From Blepharisma stoltei (taxonomy: Eukaryota > Ciliophora > Heterotrichea > Heterotrichida > Blepharismidae): 64,000 nucleotides of DNA. Below, piece after piece: positions 9,891 to 19,292 of the stretch. The position numbers were made by a program, and so were the translations under genes. The DNA is taken from NCBI GenBank assembly GCA_914767885.1, contig CAJZBQ010000058.1, positions 310,001 through 374,000 of the forward strand, given 5' to 3'. The notes beneath the pieces were generated by a model, which saw only the letters and a list, made by a program, of their open reading frames with translations, did no database searches and had not been told where the DNA came from. Positions within the stretch are counted from its first letter, which is position 1. Every line of letters begins with the position of its first letter.

Positions 9891-12800
9891 TTATTGCCAT
9901 ATAAACGAATTGATATCAGGTGATAATTCTTGTCTTGCTATTTTAAAGTCAGTTTCCCCTTGAAAACTCAAAATAAGTGGCTTTGACTCGATTGAGTAGA
10001 AGTGTTCATCATACCCTAATAAGCACAGCCAGTTCCTCACCCTCTCTTCTCCTTCTTTTCCTTCTTTTAAATTATCAATAAAAATCTCGAAAAATCCTTG
10101 TCTTGTCAACCCATCATGGGTACTTGTGTATTTGCTTAAAATATTTTTGACGAAAATATCAGAGGTTATGTAGACCCCAAGTTTTTTATTGAAATTAAAA
10201 AATTCGTCGAAATTCAATGGGGCGTTTACATTGTAACTTAGTCTTCTGTATAAGTCTCGGATTATGTTTTTAAATATTGGATGGAGATCGCCCATTTCAG
10301 TAATTAAAGGAAACTTTAGAGGGATAAAATCCGCAGGTTTTGTTAGAGAAGCTGCAGTGCTTGTTGGGATTACTAAATAGCTGCCTGTTTCCAAGCTTCC
10401 TTCCCAGTAAATTTCACGAACACATCTAGTTGTTTGGGTTTTGAAATAATTTTCATAGCCAAATGCGGTTTTTCTAAGGATCGCTAACCCTAGGTCGAGG
10501 TATTTCCTTAGTTCTCTAGCTCCTATACTGTTTTCATCTTCTTGATGGACACCAATAAACATTTTTGTAGGCTCACTTATCTCGATTTCCCAACAATGCG
10601 TCGATTTTCCTATGTTTTCATATTTTTCCATCAAGGTCTTTAATCTATATTCTATATATTTTTTGATCCTTGAAACAATAATATTTTCAAAATTTTTGAA
10701 AAGATCATTTATACATATTAAGATTAAGATTACGCTGGGTATTTAAGGTCCCTACTACGTCCGAGGTCGCATGCCACGGTTTCCCGTGTGGTGGCAGAGC
10801 GTTCACCAAGCCCGGGCCGAAACCCCCGGTTTCTCGGTAGAGGCATTGTCAAGGGCCGTCTCATACCGGCTTTGCTGACCACCTCCATTTCCAACTTGGA
10901 TCGTCGTCGCCTAAGTTTACGCCAACTCCGCTTCGTCGTCCGCCAGAGATGCCCATTGAAGGGCACCTTTTCAACTGGAGAGACCCCCGTTTTGGTGTCT
11001 AACTCGCCTCCCCTCTTTTCCGGTCATCCCGAGAAAGAACTCAACAGCTTTCGCCATTCGGGGCGAGCCACTAAAGCAACTTAGGCAGGTAATTCACCCT
11101 GCCTCATTTCGGGCACTCACTGGGCTGAGCGCTGCTGGCAAAAAGAAGTCACGAATAACTGCCCATGGATCTGGTCGCAAAAACAGCGGCTCTCGCGCTT
11201 AGGCCTCTCGCTTCGAGGTCCCAGATGTTGTTGGGCTAATTCCTGGCTCCAAAAACCATGCCCGGATATACATGGGTAACCACCACTGAGAGGGTGGGTC
11301 GGTCGCCATACGCCATTTTATGTATATGAAAAGATCATTTATACATATCCAAAATGACCCATCATTGTTATCGAATTCAATTCTCAGCGTTTCACGAGTT
11401 TCTAGAGTCCATAAAGGAGATTGATCACTTCAGTCTCCAGTTCAATCATATTCATCCCATGGGTTTTTCAATTGAATAAGTTCTGTCTCGTTTACTGTTT
11501 CTAATCTATTGACATAAAAAAAGCGCTGTTGTAAAATGCCTGTGCTTGAAAATAATTCTTTTGTGGAGACAACCAAAGAGGCTCCTTCAGATTTTCAAAA
11601 GTTTAACTGATTTCATAGGGAGCTTCCAAAAGATTGTAAAGTATAAGAAAAAGAAGGGCACCCAGTTAGATCAATAATTGAATCTGTAGGTTTGATTTTC
11701 CTTAGGGAATAGTAGTACCCGTTAATTTTTGCATATGATTTTTCAAGTAGCATAACTCATAACTCAGGACCATGATTGCAATTAAATATCGGCCCCATCC
11801 CTGTGTGGCAAGGAAAATAGTCATCAATTGTCATCGTATGATTTTCCCCATTTTTCAATAACTTGACTCTATAAATGCCATTTTTATTAATTCCTGAATT
11901 TTCATAAAACATATTTTTTATATGTTCCGTTTTTTCTAGCAGTGTAGTTATCAAAGCCATAAGTCAATTATTTTCAATGGTCCCCTGCATAATTGTGCTG
12001 TCTTCTAAGTCATCCTCATAAATTTTGATTTCCCCAACCATAAAATCTCCTGGCCTTCTTCATTGGATTTCATTGAGTTGCTCTGAAACATAGCCGAGTA
12101 TTGAATAATCATTGGGTGGAAATAAATGATCAGTAAATTTGTTTTCACCAAAAATCCTTTCTAAATACTTTAATGGGACCACATCTACAGGCACACTTCT
12201 AATTTGGAATTTTGCATCTTCAAGCTCTTGGTTTTGCTCTCTTTTTATTTGTTCGAGATTTACATCAGCTGGTTTTAGGTAATATTTGTATGTGTATTTA
12301 TATGACCAGATCCCAGCAAAGCTTAACTCACAGAACGTTCTTGCAGACTTTGGAGGTAAGTCTATTACAATTTGCATGGAGCCATTAGGCGGTTTAATAC
12401 CACTCATATCATGCATTAAAGTAGAATGGCGAAACAGCCACACTCTTAAAATGCAGCTAGGAGACCTAGAGATCTTGTGGAAGGGCGGATGGCATTCAGG
12501 AATGTGCAACCGGCCGGGGTTTTTGATTTGGTGAGAGAGCACAATGCTGGGATTAGCTGACCACATGCTCAATCCAAGTCGAAGGTTTTACCTAGTAGAA
12601 AGATGAAGCTCAGGGTTGGAAAGGGAAGTCCCACCAGCATCAATGAGATTCCTCCTGGTCAATCAGGAACGGTTCCCAGCTCGATGCCAGACTTTATGTC
12701 GTGGACTAGGAGTTTATATCTTGGCCAGAAAATTCGATTTTTCGAATTTCAGAAGCTGAATCCCATCAGTGTGGGCACGGTGCCAGAGAATCTGACTTAC

Positions 12801-13360
12801 AGGTAGCGATTGCAAGCCCTCATCAATGAGGAGCAGTAACGGAGGAGTGACTGAAATATATCTGAGTGTGACTTCTCTCAAAAAGTTCAACCCAAATTTA
12901 AGTTTAAGATATCACTCATATCAAGGAATATAAGCTCGAAGTGGATCATTTCAGGTCTACCATTGATAAGCTCGAAATTGATGGTTTTTTCGATGTCATT
13001 TTGGTTTATAACTAGTTCCAATTCTTCACTGATATGGACTCGCTTGATTATAGGGTCTTGGCTTAGTTTTTGGTATTTGTATGAGTATTTATAGGAAAAT
13101 TGGCCATCTGTGGAAAATTCTGCGAATTTAACTGTGGAGTAAGGGTTTATTTCTATGTGTCTTTCTAAACTGCTGTCATCTCTTAAGCGAGCCTTGTTTA
13201 AATCACTAAATGTGAAGTCAATTATAAATAAAAATGATGTCGAGTTCTTCATGCTGAATTCTACAAGTGATTGTGAAGGAATTTTAGTCATTAGTAGCTG
13301 AAGCCCATGGCATAATACTTTTCGAACGGTGTCTTCTCCATTTGCATCTTTTGTTTTCAT
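9891..13360 (-). CDS. Calpain-like protein lacking catalytic Cys and His
   Basis: Removing the retroposon (10710-11339) and a GC-rich IES (12447-12856) gives 809 aa from ATG 13360. Two related N-terminal modules share a YKYSYKY / YKYTYKY signature (near 13080 and 12290). A calpain protease core follows: FPPNDYS, WRRPGDFMVGE, MQGTIENNWLMALITTL, LLEKSYAKINGYYYSL, then KNPWDEYDWTGDWSD. A C2-like domain III ends the protein (SKIEISEPTKMFIGVHQED region). In calpains the GDCW motif supplies the nucleophile; here it is ENNW, so Cys is Asn. The GHAY motif is also absent (QQRFFYV). The Asn of NPW is kept. It is probably a non-proteolytic calpain homologue. TGA encodes Trp repeatedly. Confidence 0.75.
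10710..11339 (-). mobile_element. Retroposon with 22-bp target duplication (630 bp)
   Basis: A 22-bp direct repeat flanks it (10697-10718 and 11327-11348). The insert is far more GC-rich than its surroundings. Read on the minus strand it starts near ATAAAATGGCGTATGGCGAC and ends in a tail of two AATCTT units, as expected for target-primed retroposition. The duplication contains TA (10710 and 11340), and removing one repeat unit restores FWICINDLF in the calpain-like gene. No reverse transcriptase is present. Confidence 0.85.
12447..12856. mobile_element. GC-rich IES (410 bp)
   Basis: The calpain-like frame meets TAA at 12797-12799, and further stops lie in the segment. Excision between TA 12447 and TA 12857 (minus: SHSDI-RVWLFRH) restores one frame. 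Base composition differs from the flanking gene, as in the retroposons, but no target duplication was found. A shorter in-frame solution (TA near 12554) also exists. Confidence 0.55.
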
Positions 13361-14200
13361 GAATTTATTATGTAAATGACATTTTAATATATAGTTAAAA
13401 GACAAATAATAAGAAATTTAATCTATCAGACAATAGTAGGAATCTAGGTTTTATCAAATTTATATTTAATACTAATTTCAATAATATTAAAAAATATAAT
13501 AAATAAATTATCTATTTATCAATAATTAATATAATTAATACTAAATTTAAAATAAATCTTTTATAATTTTTTAAGAATTTAAATTATTTGTAGTATCGAG
13601 ATATTTTTTTAATTTTTAATTAAAATAATAATTTGCAGCAAAAATCATCATGAGTTTATCCCATATTTTTAAGAGCAGTGAATAATCATTCCATATTTAT
13701 TTACTCATTGATAGATACTGCCCATGGCAACTTATCGCCAATTCTAGGCTATCAATTGGATACCCAGCTTGTGTAGTTGGCTTGACACCAAAATTTCCAA
13801 ATCATCTGGTAAAATGGCAACTATAGAGTAAATTTGACAACTCGTCGAGATGACTTGGAAAATTTTGTGCCAAGCCAACTCCACCGATTTGACTTCTAAT
13901 TGGCAGCTCAGGTCGCCATCAAACCGTTCTGGACTATACTAAAAAGTAAATAATCAACAACCCACAAATTGCATCTATCAAAAGGCAATTTCAAGATTCA
14001 GCAAGATTTTATTTAGCTTATCAAAATACCTCTCAAACTATCATAAGCTGCTGGCAAAACCTAATATTCCTCATATTTGTGAAGGTAATTTGATATCTAT
14101 TTTTTACTGACTATCTCAAATACTTGCCTTTAAAGCCTAAACATAAAGAATAATCCCATTTAATTTTCATAAAATTACGCACGTTCTTCGTAATAATAAA
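13361..14200. other. Spacer between divergent genes
   Basis: No gene seen. The AT-rich half (13410-13640) is followed by an imperfect foldback (13735-13912) and then unremarkable sequence up to ATG 14201. It presumably holds the promoters of both flanking genes. Confidence 0.5.
13735..13912. repeat. Imperfect inverted repeat (foldback)
   Basis: Arms of about 35 bp (13773-13807 and 13848-13882: tagttggcttgacacc... against ...gtgccaagccaa) pair with several mismatches. Outer words (caattgg / ctaattgg) extend the symmetry. It resembles a decayed copy of the foldback insertions found inside nearby genes. Confidence 0.6.
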
Positions 14201-16287
14201 ATGAAGGCTAATAATCTTTCCGAATGTTTATTTTCCAGAGAAATTGGATCTCTTCCAAACAATGCTATAGCTCAACAAATCCCATTTAGATCTTCATGAG
14301 CACCCAAAGTATACGCCTTTCCTATAGATGGCGCGCAATGCGCCATCATCGGGCCATGTCGGGATAGTTCTCCACGATGAATGGTTCCACACACGTGGAA
14401 CATTTCCTCGTGGAGAACCCTCTCCCGACATGGCCCGATGATGGTGCATTGCGCGCCATCTATAGGAAGGGCGTATAACTTATTATTTAGCTAATGTTTA
14501 CTCATATGGAAATAACGAACTCTGTCGTTTGAATAAAAGGTAGAGATAATTATGTCATCTCTCTTATTCTCCACTTGGTAAGCGGACAAAGCCATTGGAA
14601 TAATCATAAATTTTCGGAATATAGGTTCTTTATGGCAGGTAAAAATTTATTAATATAAATATTTTGATATATAGTTAGTTAGGATTATAATAGTTAGATC
14701 TGCATCTAATTATATTAAATATTATGAATTAATCAAATTTCTTTTCAACTATTTATTTCAAATCCGAAAATTTTTCCACCTATACCATTTTGATATATAG
14801 TGCTAAACATCCATTAACAAGCTCGCAACATATTTAGGGGAGTTAATAAGAGTGGTAAAGCAGCTTATCGGAGCATTTTACCATTTTCTAATCCAGTAAT
14901 GCTATCAGAGCCCAATGAGCATGTCTACAAAATTTGCCTGTCATCAAAGGGAGCTTTTTTCATGTTAAAGCGTATTAACGAGCCTGGTCTACAGTTTTTC
15001 GTGATTTCGGAAGAAAACCTAAAAAATGGGATTTTTACTCGAACAAGGATTCTTGAAAGATTGGCTATAGAGCTCAAAAATTATGAAGAGATCGACTATG
15101 AACGGCAAATAATGGCAGTGAAAGTTGATAATACCTACCAGTTATGGAGTTTGGAAACGGAAAATATTATCTTTTCTTTTCCTTCACCTCCAAATACATT
15201 AATGAGGTATTTTAAAGGGTTTGTTATTCTATGCACTCAAGAAGAAAAATGCTTACTCCCCCCCCCCCTCCGTGAGCGAACAAAACCATTAGAAAAATCG
15301 CCATTTTTTGACCAAAAACCCACCCTCCGTGAGTGAACAAAAATTTTTTTAATAGAAAAAATTTTAATGGAAAAAAATTTTGATATATAAGTGATAAATT
15401 AGTATAATGAAATCTAGAGCTAATTCTGTTTAATTTTAAACAAATTGCGTTTTTAAAACATAAATTTTGCAAATTAAATTAATATTTGCTTCCCAATTTT
15501 TGCAAATTAGGATTTTTTTAAATTTCGAAAAAAATATTTTTTATAAAATTTATATATAAAATTTTTTTTAAAAAAAAAAATTAACCCCCCTCCGTAAGCG
15601 AACAAAATTTTTTTGTTCGCTCACGGAGGGGGGGGGGGAGTTAGTATTCACTATTCAAAATGTAGATTCAAATACTATGTATCGAGTAAAGATCATGGGC
15701 AAAGGGATTTTACATCATTTTTTAATATGCCAAAACTGACTTGTAGTCAGTATCAAGCATAGCTTTATTCAGTTGATAAATCTTTTGACTAGAGAAACTA
15801 AATGAATTAAAAAAAGTGGAGCTAAACAGTTTTATGAAATGGAAAACGAGAACGAAAGCATGCTGACTTTTAGTGACGGGACTGCAGTTTTAATTACAGA
15901 TATAGAATTTTCCCATAGATGGCGCTGTTTGCCCTTGATTTGCCCACTGAAAAAATTTTTTGGTTTGACCAAACCATATGTACTGGTCGAACCAAAAAAT
16001 TTTCCCAGTGGGCAAATCAAGGGCAAACTGCGCCATCTATGGGAAATTTCTATACTGAAAAAGAGTTAAGTTTAGGATTTCCTGATGGGATTTATGCAGA
16101 TGTGGAAGGAATGCTAATTGCTTATTGTGAAAGTTCAAGTAGTATTAAAGTCCTTGATCTCAAAACTTCAACAATTGTTAATTCAATTGAGGTAAAAAGA
16201 AATGAAGTGACATGCATTGGAATTAACGAGCAAACCCATCAAATTTTCGTAGGTTTCAAATCTGGAAAGATTTGTGTGCTAGATTAG
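14201..16287 (+). CDS. Beta-propeller-like (WD40-type) protein, 386 aa
   Basis: Four IESs (14310-14491, 14640-14843, 15254-15641, 15901-16052) must be removed to give one frame of 387 codons from ATG 14201 to TAG 16287. The product shows repeating beta-strand blades with WD40-like ends (YQLWSLETENIIFSF, IKVLDLKTSTIVNSIEV, TCIGINEQTHQIFVGFKSGK). The blades are too diverged to count safely. Function unknown; such propellers are usually scaffolds. It has the highest IES density of any gene here, with inserted DNA making up 44 percent of its span. Confidence 0.7.
14310..14491. mobile_element. Foldback IES (182 bp)
   Basis: A near-perfect palindrome (arms about 65 bp, 14311-14376 and 14409-14477) with terminal words TATACGCC / GGCGTATA and the motif CTATAGATGGCGC. 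Excision from TA 14310 to TA 14492 continues the frame (WAPK-VMFTHMEIT). Confidence 0.75.
14640..14843. other. IES, AT-rich (204 bp)
   Basis: Bounded by TA 14640 and TA 14844; the right end is ggggagtTA, as in the MITE-like family. Removal joins FFMAG to NKSGKAA in frame. Confidence 0.8.
15254..15641. mobile_element. IES, MITE-like family (388 bp)
   Basis: Full-length copy: TTACTCC(C)n with TCCGTGAGCGAACAAAACC at the left, a second TCCGTGAG box about 55 bp in, an AT-rich core with gatatataagtgat, and a right-end hairpin of TCCGTAAGCGAAC and its complement. Removal joins EEKCL to VFTIQN. Confidence 0.9.
15901..16052. mobile_element. Foldback IES (152 bp)
   Basis: Palindrome with arms of about 65 bp (15908-15975 and 15981-16047), ending in the same CATAGATGGCGC word as the element at 14310. 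Of the possible TA pairs only 15901/16053 (152 bp) keeps the frame (LITD-TEKELSLGF). Confidence 0.8.
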
Positions 16288-16455
16288 CCTTTTGGCATTT
16301 ATCATTTCAAATTTCAAATTAATCATTTAAAATTCTTTAAAATGCGATTATTATAATGAAGAAAAACAATTTATTTCAATATTAAAAATTTCTTAAAAGT
16401 TCAATTAACAAATTAGCCATTATGTTAATTTCCCTATTTGAAAACTATGCTATGC

Positions 16456-16816
16456 TAACTCCCCCCCTCCGTGAGTGAACAAAACCATTAGAAAAATCGC
16501 TATTTTTTGCCCAAAAACCCACCCTCCGTGAGTGAACAAAAATTTTTTTAATAGAAAAAATTTTGATATATAAATGATGATTAGTATAATGAAATCTAGA
16601 GCTAATTCTGTTTAATTTCAAGCGAATTGCTTTTTAAAAATAAATTTTATAAATTAAATTAATATTTGCTTTCCAATTTTTGCGAATTAGATTTTTTAAA
16701 TTTCGAAAAAAAAATATTTTTTATAAAATTTATATATAAATTTTTTAAAAAAAAAAAAAATTAACCCCCCTCCGTGAGTGAACAAAATTTTTTTGTTCAC
16801 TCACGGAGGGGGGGAG
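16456..16816. mobile_element. Intergenic MITE-like IES (361 bp)
   Basis: Same family and orientation as 15254-15641, with very similar sequence along most of its length. It lies between two genes that end toward each other; its right TA (16817) is only 4 bp from the RPL11 stop codon. Confidence 0.85.
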
Positions 16817-16820
16817 TAAG

Positions 16821-17348
16821 TTAGTTAATAAGAATGCCTTCATACTTTTGTTGGAACCATTGCATAGCCTCTTCTCTTGTTACTTTCTGACTCTTTCCAA
16901 GTCTTGAAGTAGCGTGACGTCTTTCCTTAATCCTATTTCCACTGCGAGCAAGAACAACATAGAAATCCATCCCATAAATACCTGTGTTAGGGTCATATTT
17001 GATGCCGAGATCAATGTGCTCTTGGACTCCAAAGCCGAAGTTTCCGCTCTTTGAGAAGTTTTTTCTTTTGAGTTCAAACTCTCTGACTTTTAGGCCTCTT
17101 TCTAAAATATCTTCAGCTTTGTCTCCTCTCACAGTGGTGTAAACAGCGATTTTTTCATTACGTCTGATTCCAAAAGAACGAATGGTGTATCTAGCCCTTG
17201 AAAACACTGGTTTTTGATCTGTAAGATCAGCCAAAACTTTCCCTGCTCTGGTCACTCTGTCACCAGCCTCTCCAACACAAATATTGAGAACAAGTTTTTC
17301 AATTCTTATGTTTCTCATAGGGTTGTCCAGCTTCTCTCCCTTGACCAT
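16821..17348 (-). CDS. RPL11: 60S ribosomal protein L11 (uL5)
   Basis: uL5 is part of the large ribosomal subunit and contacts 5S rRNA. The 175-aa frame from ATG 17348 to TAA 16821 matches the eukaryotic family almost throughout: [68 protein letters not shown]. Length agrees with the family (about 178 aa). It is uninterrupted and head to head with RPS13. Confidence 0.97.
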   Translation of the reverse strand: MVKGEKLDNPMRNIRIEKLVLNICVGEAGDRVTRAGKVLADLTDQKPVFSRARYTIRSFGIRRNEKIAVYTTVRGDKAEDILERGLKVREFELKRKNFSKSGNFGFGVQEHIDLGIKYDPNTGIYGMDFYVVLARSGNRIKERRHATSRLGKSQKVTREEAMQWFQQKYEGILIN

Positions 17349-17528
17349 TTTATTATTTACCACTCATTTTCTTAAGCATATAAGTGACTTAGAATCATAC
17401 ACTTAATTACATATTCCTATTAGCCTTTATAGAAACGTTTATTGTCCATAAAATATTTATTTTCTATAAGAAATAATTATCTTTTCTATTTTTGCCTTGC
17501 CCGAATTGCTGATCAAAAAATAAATTTA
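17349..17528. promoter_or_regulatory. Shared divergent spacer of RPL11 and RPS13
   Basis: About 180 bp of AT-rich DNA separates the two divergent ribosomal-protein starts and must hold both promoters. No specific element is recognised. Confidence 0.4.
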
Positions 17529-17984
17529 ATGGGGCGTATGCATTCGAAAGGTAAGGGGATAGCATCCTCTGCTCTCCCCTACAAAAGAGCAGCACCAAGC
17601 TGGCTTAAAGTGTCTTCTTCAGAAGTCAGCGAGCACATTGTCAAGCTAGCAAGAAAAGGGCTGTACCCATCACAGATCGGTGTAATACTTAGGGACACCT
17701 CAGGAATCCCACAGGTCAAATCCGTTACCGGCGCTAAAATCCTTAGAATCCTCAAGAAGAACGGAATTGCTCCAGAAATCCCCGAAGACCTTTACCACCT
17801 AATCAAAAAGGCTGTGCAGGTTCGCAAGCATCTTGAGAAGTTTAGAAAAGATAAGGACAGCAAATTCAGACTGATTTTGATCGAGTCAAGAATTCACAGA
17901 CTTTCACGCTACTATAAAAGAACAAAGAAATTGCCTGCAAACTGGAGATATAACTCTTCAACAGCATCAGCCTTAGTAAGCTAA
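17529..17984 (+). CDS. RPS13: 40S ribosomal protein S13 (uS15)
   Basis: Component of the small ribosomal subunit. ATG 17529 ([20 protein letters not shown]) gives 151 aa, the usual length for S13. Conserved blocks include [40 protein letters not shown] and [18 protein letters not shown]. An upstream in-frame ATG at 17442 would add 29 AT-rich residues with no family support and is not used. Confidence 0.97.
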   Translation: MGRMHSKGKGIASSALPYKRAAPSWLKVSSSEVSEHIVKLARKGLYPSQIGVILRDTSGIPQVKSVTGAKILRILKKNGIAPEIPEDLYHLIKKAVQVRKHLEKFRKDKDSKFRLILIESRIHRLSRYYKRTKKLPANWRYNSSTASALVS

Positions 17985-18338
17985 ACAATTCTTTTTAGGA
18001 TAAATTAAGACTTTTAAAAGTGATAAAATCAGGGAAATTGGGCTAGTTCGGCAGGAGAGTGATTTGTTATGGCTAGTTTGTGAAAGAGAGAAAATTGTGA
18101 TGTAAGATGAGAATTTTAGTAAATTTTTGATTTTTTGTTGAAATTATAAAGTTTTTGATCGATTTCTTTAAATAATTGAATATTTTTAAATATTTTTGAT
18201 CAAAAATAGATAAGTCTGAATAATAATAGTTATCAATATTGATATAATATATATAAGGAGCATAATAATTCTAGATAATACAGTTTTAGGCTGACAAAAA
18301 TCAATATTAGGCCTGATTATGCGCCAAGATATATTATT
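17985..18338. other. AT-rich spacer
   Basis: Very AT-rich sequence between two convergent genes; nothing recognised. Confidence 0.5.
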
Positions 18339-18773
18339 TTATGATAATAATAGATAGCCCTTCCCGTCCTGCCATAAAAAGAATAATTTTTCTGAAAATA
18401 TGCAAAAAAACTTTTTAAAGCCTGCAGAAAGTGCATGAAATGATACAAATAAAGACTCCAGCTTTCTCCAATACACTCCAATACAGTCAAAATCCCATAA
18501 AAGCTTTGATATGTCAATGCACAGCTCTTTATCCAAAACTTCTCTTCTAGAAGATAAAAGGAAGAGCTGCAACTTCAGTAGCTCATTCAGCACAAATGAG
18601 CTATCCCCTTTAATTCAAAAGAAAAATCCAAAATATCTGTCAAAAGGTATAGACTGCTCATTGCAATAGATTGCTATAGTGCAATTCTTATCAGTATAAA
18701 TAGATTTATCTTTTTTATTTGTGCTAAATAAATCATATAATTTTATAGGATATTTGAAAATTGGCGATGCCAT
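18339..18773 (-). CDS. Hypothetical protein, 144 aa
   Basis: Reading TGA as Trp once gives an open frame from ATG 18773 to TAA 18339, longer than either fragment seen under the standard code. The product is rich in aromatic residues (FDRYFGFFFWIKGD, FVSFHALSAGFKKFF) without clear membrane segments. Family not recognised. It is divergent from the gene at 18819, with 45 bp between starts. Confidence 0.55.
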
Positions 18774-18818
18774 GGATGGCTAAGTATTCTATATCATTCT
18801 ATTGCTGCGAATAGTTAT

Positions 18819-19190
18819 ATGAATTTGTGCTATGAAATTTACCCTTCTCCTCTCCGTCCAAAAATAGCACTACCCCAAAGAACTCTGCCAAGGCAAAAAA
18901 CAATAAAAATAAATTATGATTTTAACCAAATCAACAAGCCTTCCAAGCCTTATAACAGCTATGGGAATATAGTATTTAAGCGGGCGCTGTATAAAATTTT
19001 ATTAGATCCTTTAATTACTCCAAACATCCCTAAGCAGAGAAGTGAGGCCAAAAGTTTTTCGATAACATCTGAGAAAAGTGTAATGAAATCTGACGTAGAA
19101 AAAATCATGGAAAGCTTAGAGCCGCTTAGACAGCACAAATTAAAAATTCGGAAGTTTAATTATATGCCCATAGGTATAAGCTTCATTTAA
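18819..19190 (+). CDS. Hypothetical basic protein, 123 aa
   Basis: Open frame from ATG 18819 to TAA 19190. The product is basic and proline-rich at the N-terminus (PSPLRPKIALPQRTLPRQK), with a helical Glu/Lys stretch near residue 90. No family recognised. Confidence 0.5.
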   Translation: MNLCYEIYPSPLRPKIALPQRTLPRQKTIKINYDFNQINKPSKPYNSYGNIVFKRALYKILLDPLITPNIPKQRSEAKSFSITSEKSVMKSDVEKIMESLEPLRQHKLKIRKFNYMPIGISFI

Positions 19191-19292
19191 TATATAAAAA
19201 AACAATCCTATTTTTTAGCAAAAAATAGCTAAATTATGCTAAATTTCAAAATAATTGTACTTATAATAGCCATATAAATAAAGTTATATAAA

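Noticed and set aside
10788-11084. 98-residue frame in the GC-rich part of the retroposon
   Set aside because: Frames are long there because the sequence is GC-rich; the segment lies inside an insertion with a target duplication and shows no family motif.
12603-12806. 67-residue forward frame
   Set aside because: Lies in the GC-rich insertion of the calpain-like gene; no motif and no neighbours to support it.
17442-17528. Upstream ATG extending RPS13 by 29 residues
   Set aside because: The extension is AT-driven and the family starts at MGRMHS; the downstream ATG gives the standard length.
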